64,000 bases of DNA from Collinsella sp. (GTDB lineage: Bacteria > Actinomycetota > Coriobacteriia > Coriobacteriales > Coriobacteriaceae). Positions 34,025-42,775 of this stretch are shown in pieces. The notes beneath the pieces were generated by a model. The model was not told the origin of the DNA and ran no database searches. It saw nothing but the letters and a program-made list of their open reading frames with translations. The first letter of the stretch is position 1, and each line of letters opens with the position of its first letter. The stretch lies in the NCBI GenBank assembly GCA_019419545.1, contig DXZT01000062.1:1-64000 (forward strand), given 5' to 3'. The translations under genes and the position numbers were made by a program.

Positions 34025-35500
34025 ATGGCATCAGACGTTCGCGTCCGCTTTGCACCCTCACCGACGGGCAAGCTGCACATCGGCGGCGCCCGTACCGCTA
34101 TCTATAACTGGGCTTTCGCCCGCGCAAACGGCGGCACGTTCATCCTGCGCATCGACGACACCGACCCCACCCGTTCCACCGACGAGAACACGCAGATCAT
34201 CCTGCGCGCCATGCGTTGGCTGGGTCTGGACTGGGACGAGGGCCCAGAGGTAGGCGGCGACTTTGGCCCCTATGCCCAGACCGAGCGTCTGGACCTGTAC
34301 AAGCAGGCCGCCCAGCAGCTCTGGGATGAGGGCAAGGCCTATCCCTGCTTCTGCACCAAGGAGCAGCTCGACGCCGACCGTAAGGCCGCTCAGGAGCGCA
34401 AGGACCCCTTCCAGGGCTATCAGCGCCGCTGCCGCGATCTTGATCCCGAGGAGGCATGCCGCCGCATCGAGGCCGGCGAGCCCTACGTCCTGCGCATCAA
34501 GGTGCCCGAGGACCGCGGCGACGTCGTCATCCACGACGCCGTTCACGGCGAGGTGACCTTCGACGCCAAGGAGCTCGACGACTTTGTCATCTTCCGCTCT
34601 GACGGCACGCCCACGTACAACTTCGCGACCGTCGTCGACGACGCCATGATGAAGATCACCCACGTCATCCGCGGCGACGACCACCTGTCCAACACCCCGC
34701 GTCAGGTCATGGTCTACGAGGCCCTCGGCGCGCCCGTGCCCACGTTCGCCCACATCTCTATGATTTTGGGTGCCGACGGCAAAAAACTCTCCAAGCGCCA
34801 CGGCGCCACCTCGGTGGAGGAGTACCGCGATGCCGGCTACCTGCCCGACGCGTTCGTCAACTACCTGGCGCTGCTCGGCTGGTCGCTCGACGGCGAGACC
34901 ACGATCATCCCGCGCGATGTTCTGGCCAGCAAGTTCTCGCTCGACCGCATTTCCAAGAACCCGGCGACCTTCGACCCTAAGAAGCTCGACTGGGTCAATG
35001 CCGAGTACATCAACGGCATGTCTGACGCCCAGTTTGCCGACGAGATCATGGTCCCCGAGCTGCACGAGGCGGGTCTCATCGAGGGTAACGTCGAGTACGG
35101 CGAGGACTGGATCGACGCGCTTGCCGCCATCGTTAAGCCGCGCACCAAGATGCCGGCCGACGCCGTGACCGTTGCCGCTCCCATCTTTGCCACGGCCGAG
35201 ACGCTCGAGTATGACGAGAAGTCTGTCAACAAGGGCCTGGCCAAGGAGGGCATGGGTGCCATTCTGGATGCCGCCAAGGCCGCGCTTGAGGGTGTTACCG
35301 AGTGGACGGCCGAGGCCATCGATGCCGCGCTTGAGCCGCTGCCCGAGCAGATGGACCTCAAGAAGCGCGTGGTGTTCCAGGCCGTGCGCGTCGCCGTCTG
35401 CGGCAACATGGTGAGCCCTCCGCTGGGCGAGACCATGGCGCTCGTCGGCCGCGACGACTGCCTGGCGCGCATCGACCGCGCCCGCACGATGGCGCTGTAA
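34025..35500 (+). CDS. gltX: Glutamyl-tRNA synthetase
   Basis: This 491-aa class I synthetase has the HIGH-type motif in GKLHIGGARTAIYNW (~16-24), RIDDTDPTRS, a central VIRGDDHLSNTPRQ and the KMSKS-type KKLSKRHGATS (~250). The C-terminal helical anticodon-binding domain is of normal length. The start at 34025 follows CGAGGAG; an ATG 13 codons earlier has no such site. Whether it also charges tRNA-Gln depends on gatCAB, which is not in the window. Confidence 0.97.
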   Translation: MASDVRVRFAPSPTGKLHIGGARTAIYNWAFARANGGTFILRIDDTDPTRSTDENTQIILRAMRWLGLDWDEGPEVGGDFGPYAQTERLDLYKQAAQQLWDEGKAYPCFCTKEQLDADRKAAQERKDPFQGYQRRCRDLDPEEACRRIEAGEPYVLRIKVPEDRGDVVIHDAVHGEVTFDAKELDDFVIFRSDGTPTYNFATVVDDAMMKITHVIRGDDHLSNTPRQVMVYEALGAPVPTFAHISMILGADGKKLSKRHGATSVEEYRDAGYLPDAFVNYLALLGWSLDGETTIIPRDVLASKFSLDRISKNPATFDPKKLDWVNAEYINGMSDAQFADEIMVPELHEAGLIEGNVEYGEDWIDALAAIVKPRTKMPADAVTVAAPIFATAETLEYDEKSVNKGLAKEGMGAILDAAKAALEGVTEWTAEAIDAALEPLPEQMDLKKRVVFQAVRVAVCGNMVSPPLGETMALVGRDDCLARIDRARTMAL

Positions 35501-35589
35501 TCGCTGCGCAAACGTATGTATCCGAGCCCCGCTCACCGCGAGTGGGGCTCTTGTTTCTGTAGACGTATGGGATAGGAGGTGCTGGCGCC

Positions 35590-38043
35590 ATGGCCGAGCA
35601 ACTGTCGCTGTTTGGTTCGCCGGAACCTAAGGAAGCTCCGAAGTCCGCGGTCCCTGCTGCCGCCCCGGCGCAGCCCGAGCCCGCATCTGAGCCCGTCGCC
35701 GCCTACGCGAGCGTGGTTCTCGACATCCCGACCCGTGCGCTGTCCGAGCCGTTTGCCTACGGCATTCCGCAGTCACTCGCCAACGATGCCCAGATCGGCT
35801 CCACCGTCCTAGTCCATTTTGGCAACCGTGCGGCCGCGGGCTATATCGTCGACATCGCGCCCAAGCTTGCCAACCTACAAGGTAACGACGCCCTCGACCC
35901 CGCGCGCATCAAGCCTATCGAGGCTATCCTCAGCAAGCCGCTCTTTACCGCTGAGGCTGCACGCATTGCGCGCTGGATGAGCCGCGAGTATGTCGCGACG
36001 CTTTCCGAGTGCCTGCGCCTGTTTTTGCCTCCGGGTGGTAGCCCGCGTGTCGTTAAGGGCGATGACGGGGCGTGGACGGTCGAGCGTCCTGCCGTCAAGC
36101 CTATCCAAAACCGCTGGGTGATGCTCACGCCTGAGGGCTTTGACTATACGCCGCCCAAGACCGCCGTTCGCCAGCGTCAGCTCATCGAAGCGCTCCAGTG
36201 CGGACCGGTCACGACGCGCGACCTCAACCTGCTCTACAACAGTATGTCTGCGACCATCAAGGCGCTCGTAAAACGTGGCGTCGTGGTGGTGGAGGAGCGC
36301 CGCGCTTGGCGTGGCTGCAACGAGCAGACCACGCTGTCCTCCGCGAGCGGCAAGGCGCCGGTCACGCTCACGAACGGCCAGCAGCAGGCGCTCGCGCAGA
36401 TTGAGCGTGCTCACCTGGACGCACACGGCGACGTGGTCTTTGTCGATGGCGTCACCGGATCCGGTAAAACTGAGGTCTACCTCTCCGCCATTGAGCGCGT
36501 GCTCGCGGCCGGCCGCTCAGCGTGCGTGCTTGTGCCCGAGATCTCGCTGACGGCTCAAACCGTCGGCCGCTTCCGTTCGCGCTTTGGCGAGACGGTCGCG
36601 GTCTTCCATTCGCGTCTTTCGGCCGGTGAGCGCCTAGACCAGTGGGACATGGTTGCCAGCGGTGCCGCCCGTGTTGTCGTCGGCGCGCGTTCGGCGCTCT
36701 TTTGCCCGCTCAGCGACCTGGGCCTTATCATTATCGACGAGGAGCACGAGACCAGCTATAAGCAGGGTTCCAGTCCGCGCTACCATGCACGCGAGGTGGC
36801 GGCCGAGATGGCGCGCCGCTATCGCTGCCCGCTCGTGCTGGGCTCGGCCACGCCTTCTGCCGAGGCCCTCGACCGCTGCCGCCGTGGCACGTACAACGGT
36901 GCCACCTGGACGCGCGTCGAGATGCCCGAACGCCCGGGTCACGCGGTCCTGCCTACGGTCCGCATTGCCGACCTACGTCGCGAGTTCTCGCACGGTAGCC
37001 GCTCAATGTTCTCAAAACCGCTGATGGAAGGCCTGGAGCGCGTTGTGGAGCGGCGAGAGAAGGCTGTGCTGTTGCATAACCGCCGCGGCTTTGCGCCGTT
37101 TTTGATGTGTCGCGAGTGCGGTTGCGTCCCCACTTGCAACCACTGCTCCACGGCGCTTACGTACCACGAGCGCACGCACACGCTGCAGTGTCACACCTGT
37201 GGTTCGTCCTGGCGCGTGCAGCCGTATCCCGCACCCACGAGTCGTTGCCCCAAATGCGGCAGCCGCTACCTGGCAAAAATGGGCCTGGGCACGCAGCAGA
37301 TCGAGGATGCGCTGCACCAAATGCTGCCCGAGGACGTCGCCATCATTCGCATGGACGCTGATTCCACGCGTGGCAAGGACGCGCATAAAAAGTTGCTCGA
37401 GCAGTTCGATGCCGCCGATTGCGCGGTGCTGCTGGGCACCCAGATGATTGCCAAGGGCCTCGACTTTCCCGAGGTCACGCTTGTGGGTGTAGTCAATGCC
37501 GACTTTGCGTTAAAGCTGCCCGATTTTAGAGCGGGGGAGCGCGCCTACGATTTGCTGGAGCAGGTCGCGGGCCGTGCCGGACGCGGCGATCGCCCTGGCG
37601 AGGTCGTCATCCAGACCTATCTGCCCGAGGACCCAGTCATCCGCGCCGTCGCCGAGCACGACCGTTCGATCTTTACCGACTACGACCTGGACCAGCGCCG
37701 CGACGCACTGTATCCGCCGTTCGTTCGTCTGGTCAACATTTTGGTGTGGTCGGCTAGCCGCGACGATGCGCAGGATTATATCGGGCGCATCGCAAAGCTG
37801 CTCAAGCGCCGATGGCATGCCGCCGCTCCCGACTTTTTGCGGTCGGGCAGCGCGGTGCCGCAGGTGCTGGGTCCGGCTTCGTGTGTAATCGAGAGAGCAA
37901 AGGACCGTTATCGCTTCCACCTGCTTGTGAAGTTGCCCGTGGGGTACCATGTCTTTGATGATATCGATGCCTGCCTCAAAGAGGTGGGTTCCGTGCGTGG
38001 CGTGAGCGTGAGTGTTGACGTCGACGCCTATGATTTGATGTAA
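35590..38043 (+). CDS. priA: Primosomal protein N' (replication restart helicase)
   Basis: This 817-aa PriA restarts stalled forks. There is an N-terminal DNA-binding domain (VVLDIPTRALSEPFAYGIP). The helicase core has Walker A GVTGSGKTEVYLSAIE (~295) and DEEH box IIIDEEHETSYK. The zinc cluster CRECGCVPTCNHC...CHTCG...CPKCG (~510-560) and the helicase C-domain LLGTQMIAKGLDFPEV complete it. The ~35-residue Pro/Ala-rich N-terminal extension is unusual. AGGAGG lies ahead of the ATG. Peptide deformylase follows 18 nt after. Confidence 0.97.
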   Translation: MAEQLSLFGSPEPKEAPKSAVPAAAPAQPEPASEPVAAYASVVLDIPTRALSEPFAYGIPQSLANDAQIGSTVLVHFGNRAAAGYIVDIAPKLANLQGNDALDPARIKPIEAILSKPLFTAEAARIARWMSREYVATLSECLRLFLPPGGSPRVVKGDDGAWTVERPAVKPIQNRWVMLTPEGFDYTPPKTAVRQRQLIEALQCGPVTTRDLNLLYNSMSATIKALVKRGVVVVEERRAWRGCNEQTTLSSASGKAPVTLTNGQQQALAQIERAHLDAHGDVVFVDGVTGSGKTEVYLSAIERVLAAGRSACVLVPEISLTAQTVGRFRSRFGETVAVFHSRLSAGERLDQWDMVASGAARVVVGARSALFCPLSDLGLIIIDEEHETSYKQGSSPRYHAREVAAEMARRYRCPLVLGSATPSAEALDRCRRGTYNGATWTRVEMPERPGHAVLPTVRIADLRREFSHGSRSMFSKPLMEGLERVVERREKAVLLHNRRGFAPFLMCRECGCVPTCNHCSTALTYHERTHTLQCHTCGSSWRVQPYPAPTSRCPKCGSRYLAKMGLGTQQIEDALHQMLPEDVAIIRMDADSTRGKDAHKKLLEQFDAADCAVLLGTQMIAKGLDFPEVTLVGVVNADFALKLPDFRAGERAYDLLEQVAGRAGRGDRPGEVVIQTYLPEDPVIRAVAEHDRSIFTDYDLDQRRDALYPPFVRLVNILVWSASRDDAQDYIGRIAKLLKRRWHAAAPDFLRSGSAVPQVLGPASCVIERAKDRYRFHLLVKLPVGYHVFDDIDACLKEVGSVRGVSVSVDVDAYDLM

Positions 38044-38061
38044 CAACCCGAAAGGATGGCC

Positions 38062-38598
38062 ATGGAAGCCAACGGAATCGTACTGTCGCCCGACCCTCGT
38101 CTGCGCCAGGAGTGCGCTGTCATCGAGGAAATCACCCCAGCGATCGAGGCGCTTGCCGAGAAGATGAAGAAGATGATGTTCGAGAACGGCGGCTGCGGCC
38201 TGGCTGCTCCGCAGATCGGCGAGCTCATCCAACTCGTCACCATCGACTGCGATTACAGCGACAAGAACGACTACGATCCGTACGTGCTTATCAACCCTGT
38301 CATTGTTGAGCAGAGCGACCATCTGGTGCCGTATAGCGAGGGCTGCCTGTCCATTCCCGGCATTAGCTGCGAGATCGAGCGTCCCGATCATGTCGTCGTC
38401 GAGGCGTACGACTTGGATGCCAACCTGATTCGCTATGAGGCCTCGGGCGACCTGTTCTGCGTGTGCCTGCAGCACGAGATCGATCACCTGCACGGCAACA
38501 CCATGTTTGAGCGACTCAAGCCGATGCAGCGTATCAAGGCAGTCAAGGAGTACCAGGACGCCCTGGCCCGCGGCGCTCGACCGGGCGAGACGGAATAA
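38062..38598 (+). CDS. def: Peptide deformylase
   Basis: This 178-aa metalloenzyme removes formyl groups from nascent proteins. All three motifs are present: GCGLAAPQIG (~48), EGCLSIPG with the metal Cys (~94), and QHEIDHLHG (~136). The ATG at 38062 has AAAGG at good distance; an ATG two codons earlier would overlap it. It sits in the priA-def-fmt-rsmB order common in bacteria, although a palindromic element separates it from fmt. Confidence 0.96.
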   Translation: MEANGIVLSPDPRLRQECAVIEEITPAIEALAEKMKKMMFENGGCGLAAPQIGELIQLVTIDCDYSDKNDYDPYVLINPVIVEQSDHLVPYSEGCLSIPGISCEIERPDHVVVEAYDLDANLIRYEASGDLFCVCLQHEIDHLHGNTMFERLKPMQRIKAVKEYQDALARGARPGETE

Positions 38599-38606
38599 AG
38601 TCGTCC

Positions 38607-38708
38607 GTCCCTGGGGCTGGCCGCCTATATATCATCCCGTGCTCAAACATTCTCGCTTTGCTGCGAAACTGCGCGCGGGACGATATATAGGCGGCCAGCC
38701 CCAGGGAC
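38607..38708. repeat. 102-bp element with 33-bp near-perfect inverted arms
   Basis: Arms 38607-38639 and 38676-38708 match at 32 of 33 positions; the left arm begins GTCCCTGGGGCTGGCC. It starts 9 nt after the def stop and separates def from fmt. In RNA it would make a very strong hairpin and may end or attenuate transcription, although no T-run follows. The rest of 38709-38925 has only a weak AAGAGC/GCTCTT hairpin (near 38786-38810) and the fmt upstream region. Confidence 0.8.
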
Positions 38709-38925
38709 TACTTGTTCTTGGCTCGGTTCGCCCGGGTGCCGTCGGGCCAGGGAGGGGCGTCTTCGCTGATAGGTGCTTTGCTGAAAGAGCTGCTTTTATT
38801 GCGGCTCTTTCTTTGGTTTTGGGTATATTTGTCTTTGTTGAATTGTTATTGCGGATGGGCTGGGTACTTGGCTTTCCGCTGCTCTTTCTAGCCGTCTCGG
38901 CTTTGGTTGAGAGGAGACGATCTTT

Positions 38926-39846
38926 ATGCGTATTGTGTTTATGGGCACGCCCGACTTTGCTGTTCCGTCGCTGACTTCGCTTGTTGAGGCTGGGAATGAG
39001 ATTGCGCTTGTTGTTACTCGTCCTGATGCTGTTCGTGGGCGTGGTAAGAAGCTGGAGCCGTCTCCTGTTAAGGCTCGCGCGCTTGAGCTGGGGTTGCCGG
39101 TTATTGAGGCTAATCGTATGACGCCTGAGGTTGTTGAGGCGCTCCGGGCTGCCCAGGCTGACATTTTATGTGTGGCTGCTTATGGTTGCATTTTGCCTGA
39201 TGACGTGCTGCATATGGCACCGCTCGGTATTGTGAATGTTCATGCGTCCTTGCTGCCTCGTTGGCGTGGGGCTGCTCCTATTCAGCGTGCGATTCTCGCT
39301 GGTGATGAGGTTGCTGGCGTTTCCATTATGCGCATTGGGCATGGCGTGGATACTGGTGCTTATTGTGCTCAGGCTTCCACGTCGGTTGCCGGTAAACATG
39401 CTGAGGCGCTGACCATGGAGCTTGGTGAGCTGGGCGGTAAGTTGCTGGCCGATACGCTTCCCTTGCTTACCGATGGCTCGGCTGTCTGGACTGAGCAGGA
39501 TGAGTCGCTTGTGACCCATGCTGCCAAGATTTCTAAGCAGGAGATGCGCCTGGATCCGCACATGGCGGCGCTTGATTGCGTGCGTCATGTGCTGGCCTCG
39601 TCCGATACCGCGCCTGCTCGTTGCGTGATTGCCGGCAAGACTGTGCGTGTGCTCGATGCTGCGCTGGCCGATGTTTCGCTTGGCAAGGGCGGCGTTGACG
39701 TTAAGAATAAGCGTGTTTTCCTTGGCCTTTCCGATGGTGCGGTTGAACTGCTCGAGGTTAAGCCCGATGGCAAGCGTGCCATGGCCGCTTCTGCTTGGGC
39801 TGCTGGGCTGCAAGGCGCCGATCTTATCTGGGGTGTTTTGTCATGA
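38926..39846 (+). CDS. fmt: Methionyl-tRNA formyltransferase
   Basis: This 306-aa enzyme formylates initiator Met-tRNA. Motifs are IVFMGTPDFAVPSL at the N-terminus, the loop region RGRGKKLEPSPVKA, and the catalytic NVHASLLPRWRGAAPIQRAI (~105-125) with Asn and His. GAGAGGAG precedes the ATG. Its stop overlaps the rsmB start (ATGA). Third codon positions are much richer in T than in def or priA, which may reflect recent replacement. Confidence 0.97.
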   Translation: MRIVFMGTPDFAVPSLTSLVEAGNEIALVVTRPDAVRGRGKKLEPSPVKARALELGLPVIEANRMTPEVVEALRAAQADILCVAAYGCILPDDVLHMAPLGIVNVHASLLPRWRGAAPIQRAILAGDEVAGVSIMRIGHGVDTGAYCAQASTSVAGKHAEALTMELGELGGKLLADTLPLLTDGSAVWTEQDESLVTHAAKISKQEMRLDPHMAALDCVRHVLASSDTAPARCVIAGKTVRVLDAALADVSLGKGGVDVKNKRVFLGLSDGAVELLEVKPDGKRAMAASAWAAGLQGADLIWGVLS

Positions 39847-41243
39847 GCAAGCTGTCTCCCGCGCGCAAGCTTGCACTCGATGTGCTGATGGAGGCCGATC
39901 GCCGCGGCATGTATGCGCGCGACGTGCTGTCCTCTCGCGCATCGGCCAAGGCTATTGACCAGCGCGATTCCGCTTTTGCAGCTCGCTTGGCGCTTGGTGT
40001 GGCCGCCACGCAGGGTATTTTGGACGAACTGCTCGATCAGTTTCTCGATAAGCCTAAAAAGGTTGCGCCGCGTGTTCGCATGGCGCTTCGTATCTCGGCC
40101 TTCGAGATGCTTTATCTGCATACGCCTGGTCGCGTTGCGGTGAGTCAGGGCGTTGAGCTGGTGCGCAGCGGAGCTAAGTCTGCCGCCGGTTTGGCCAATG
40201 CCGTGCTGCATAAAGTCGCGGACAACGTTGAGGACTTTGCCACGGCGTCCGATGTAGATGAGTCTGAGCGACGCCTGGTTCGTCTGTCGCGCCTGATGGG
40301 ACTGCCGCGTTGGCTGTGCGCTCGTATTATGGCTTCGTTTGACACACCGGAGGGCGCGCTTAGCTTTGCCGGTAATCTGGCCCCCGCTCCGCTGGCCCTG
40401 CATGAGAACGCCTTTGCGACCAAGCCCGATCCGTATATCTCGCAGCTTGTTGCGCCTGTGTTCCCGGGTTGCCATGCGCCGGTCGATCCACAGGCCACAG
40501 TTGCGTCGGGTGTGTTTGAACGCGCGGCGGCCGTGGCCTCGGACCTTAACGCTCAGCTCATCGCTACTGCGGCTACTCGTCCCGGGCGCTGCCTAGAGAT
40601 TGGCGCCGGTCGTGGTACCAAGACGTATGTGATGATGTGCCAGGCTAAGCGTGCCGGCTACGACCGTCAGCACACTGCACTCGATTTGCACGATCGCAAG
40701 TGTGATCAGAATCTTGCGCGCCTGCATAAGGCTGGTATCAAGGGCGTTCGTACCGTCTCGGGTGATGCGTGCGAGCTCGATACGGTCCTCACGTCGTTCG
40801 ATGCGATGCTTGGTAAACCCGTTCTGTTCGATACGGTGTTTATCGATGCCCCGTGCTCGGGTACCGGCACCATGCGCCGTCATCCTGAGATTCCGTGGCG
40901 CTTGACCGAAAAGGACGTGACGGTTGAGCTTCCTAAACTGCAGCTGACGATGCTCAAGGAAGCCGCCGCGCGCGTTGCTGCCGGCGGTGAGCTTATCTAT
41001 GCCACCTGCTCGGTTTTTGCTGAGGAGAACACTCAGGTCGTGGATGCCTTCCTGGCCTCTCCCGAGGGCGTAGGCTTTAGCGTGGCGCCGCTCTCCGAAG
41101 CCCAAATTCTGCAGCTACCCGATTTTGAACAAGCCAAGAAGCTCGTCTCCGTACGTCAAAACGACCGTGGACTTTTCCAAAGCGTCCCCGTAAACGCCGA
41201 CTCCTACGACGGCCACTTCTGCGTCCGCCTAGTCCACAAGTAA
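39843..41243 (+). CDS. rsmB: 16S rRNA m5C967 methyltransferase (RsmB/Sun family)
   Basis: This 466-aa protein has an N-terminal NusB-like RNA-binding domain (ARKLALDVLMEADRRGMYAR to ~150). The C-terminal SAM methylase has CLEIGAGRGTKTYVM (~255), catalytic-loop VFIDAPCSGTGTMRRHPEI (~340) and the second cysteine in ATCSVFAEEN (~395). It is translationally coupled to fmt. A 69-bp repeat element starts 6 nt after its stop. Confidence 0.95.
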   Translation: MSKLSPARKLALDVLMEADRRGMYARDVLSSRASAKAIDQRDSAFAARLALGVAATQGILDELLDQFLDKPKKVAPRVRMALRISAFEMLYLHTPGRVAVSQGVELVRSGAKSAAGLANAVLHKVADNVEDFATASDVDESERRLVRLSRLMGLPRWLCARIMASFDTPEGALSFAGNLAPAPLALHENAFATKPDPYISQLVAPVFPGCHAPVDPQATVASGVFERAAAVASDLNAQLIATAATRPGRCLEIGAGRGTKTYVMMCQAKRAGYDRQHTALDLHDRKCDQNLARLHKAGIKGVRTVSGDACELDTVLTSFDAMLGKPVLFDTVFIDAPCSGTGTMRRHPEIPWRLTEKDVTVELPKLQLTMLKEAAARVAAGGELIYATCSVFAEENTQVVDAFLASPEGVGFSVAPLSEAQILQLPDFEQAKKLVSVRQNDRGLFQSVPVNADSYDGHFCVRLVHK

Positions 41244-41248
41244 CTACT

Positions 41249-41317
41249 AAGTTGCGGTGAAATAGGGATTGAATAGCGGCTTCTACCCGCCAAACAGTCC
41301 TTATTTCACCGCAACTC
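41249..41317. repeat. 69-bp inverted-repeat element, copy B
   Basis: AGTTGCGGTGAAAT (41250-41263) pairs exactly with ATTTCACCGCAACT (41303-41316). It is a diverged copy of the element at 25016-25084, and both sit just after a gene's stop codon. The remaining ~110 nt to the next gene are AT-rich, with no further recognisable signal beyond a GAGGGG ribosome site. Confidence 0.75.
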
Positions 41318-41427
41318 AGGATTTTTCTGGAACTGGGATTAATAAATCGGGTATGAAAGTAAGCGGTTGGGTTTGGTAAGTTTCTGGATGCATGAACCGC
41401 TCGCAGATTTAATATTGAGGGGTTAAA

Positions 41428-42363
41428 ATGATCGATCTTAATAGTGACAAGATTGACAATCCTGAAGATAATACTCAGGAAAATGAAGAGGTTGAGAATT
41501 CTTCGATTAAAAAGCGGGTAATTATTGGTGCCGGTATTGTTGCTTTGCTCATTGCTGGTTGTGTCGGTGGTTATGCTGGTTACAATTACAAACAAGCATG
41601 TAGTGAACATAATCAGCAGGTTGAAGTTTTGTATTCAAAGGCTAGCGATAGTGTTGCTGCCTTTAAGGCTGATCCTGGGTTACTAACTTTTGAGCAACGT
41701 CTTGATACCATTAAAAATGCTCAAAATAATAAAGAGATTTTGAATAAAGAAATCTCTAATGACAGTTTTAAGTATGCGGATGGCACTTCCCCTGATTGGA
41801 CGAAGTTGCTCAATAAATACGATTCCATTATTAAAGACTGTCGTAATGCTCAAAATGATGAGTGGAATACTTCTGTAACTGACCATGGTAATTTTGATGT
41901 AAATTCTACTGAAGATACTGACTCTCTCCAGCAGCATATTAATAGCCTCAATGGTCTTCTTAATGATATTTCTAATAAAGATAATCAGAAGCTTATTTTT
42001 GAAGATGCCAAAAAGGATTCTAATCTGTTCATTGATCAAATCAATGAACAGATTAGTCGTTATCAAACTCGTATTGATGATGTAAATAAGGCAAAAGCAG
42101 AAGCTGAGGCGAAGACTCAAGAGGAAGTGGCGCAGACTCAGCAGCAGGCTTCTCAGCAAAACAATTATTCCAACAATTCTTATAGCGGTAATAATTATTC
42201 TGGTGGAAGCGGCTATTCGGGAGGCTCCTCTAACGGCGGCGGCAAAGTAGTCATTAAAACTATGGATGTTTATGACGAAAATGGCAATTACGTGGGGTCT
42301 ACTCATTGGTATAGCGATGGTACCTGTGACGATCCCTATTCTGCTGGTATGGGCGGATTTTAA
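41428..42363 (+). CDS. Membrane-anchored coiled-coil protein of unknown function (AT-rich gene)
   Basis: I do not recognise this 311-aa protein. It has an acidic ~28-residue N-terminus, a single hydrophobic segment (VIIGAGIVALLIAGCVGGYAG, ~30-50), then a long polar helical region with predicted coiled coil to ~235. An Asn/Ser/Tyr/Gly-rich linker (YSNNSYSGNNYSGGSGYSGG) and a C-terminal module ending YVGSTHWYSDGTCDDP follow. The Cys in 'AGCVGG' could suggest a lipobox, but the acidic leader argues for a simple anchor. Base composition is far more AT-rich than its neighbours, pointing to acquired DNA. GAGGGGTTAAA precedes the ATG. Confidence 0.8.
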   Translation: MIDLNSDKIDNPEDNTQENEEVENSSIKKRVIIGAGIVALLIAGCVGGYAGYNYKQACSEHNQQVEVLYSKASDSVAAFKADPGLLTFEQRLDTIKNAQNNKEILNKEISNDSFKYADGTSPDWTKLLNKYDSIIKDCRNAQNDEWNTSVTDHGNFDVNSTEDTDSLQQHINSLNGLLNDISNKDNQKLIFEDAKKDSNLFIDQINEQISRYQTRIDDVNKAKAEAEAKTQEEVAQTQQQASQQNNYSNNSYSGNNYSGGSGYSGGSSNGGGKVVIKTMDVYDENGNYVGSTHWYSDGTCDDPYSAGMGGF

Positions 42364-42408
42364 AATATGCTAATTATTAAAAATTAATTAGCTACCTATA
42401 GCGTAAAG

Positions 42409-42446
42409 AAGCGGCCTCGCGATCGGGCTTGATCGCGGGGCCGCTT
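42409..42446 (-). terminator. Terminator of the FmdB-type gene
   Basis: A 16-bp stem with one mismatch (42409-42424 with 42431-42446) encloses a 6-nt loop. It lies 5 nt beyond the small zinc-ribbon gene, and CTTTACGC follows on that strand. Confidence 0.65.
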
Positions 42447-42450
42447 GTCA

Positions 42451-42687
42451 CTAGTGGTTATGCGGGCAGTTGGCGCAGCAGCCACTGGTGGCGCTGGTGC
42501 TGGAGCCGCCACTGCGCTGGTCGGTGTTGTAGAAACCGCTGCCGTCGAACTTAATGCCGCTGGCCGAAAACGTCTTGGATGCCGGGGCACCGCAGCTAGG
42601 GCATACGACCTCGGGCGTCTCGGACATGGGGTGCTCAACCTCAAACACGTTGCCGCAGCTCGTGCACTTGTAATCGTAGCGCGCCAT
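42451..42687 (-). CDS. FmdB-family zinc ribbon protein
   Basis: This 78-aa protein has an N-terminal FmdB/CxxC zinc ribbon: MARYDYKCTSCGNVFEVEH followed by VVCPSCGAPASK (two CxxC pairs, residues 8-32). The tail is Ser/Gly-rich and ends CCANCPHNH. The family has been linked to regulation or metal binding, with no firm function. A ribosome site (GGAAG) precedes the ATG. It is downstream of, and on the same strand as, the GH13-GH77 gene. Confidence 0.85.
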   Translation of the reverse strand: MARYDYKCTSCGNVFEVEHPMSETPEVVCPSCGAPASKTFSASGIKFDGSGFYNTDQRSGGSSTSATSGCCANCPHNH

Positions 42688-42775
42688 AATACTTCCTTTT
42701 CAGCACAAAGCGGGCAGATCGCTCTGCCCGCAAAAATTCAAACAGCTGTAACTGTACCCTATATCGAGGGTTTTA

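Noticed and set aside
34058..35536. 492-codon frame opposite gltX
   Set aside because: Antisense shadow of a highly biased coding sequence; gltX is unmistakable.
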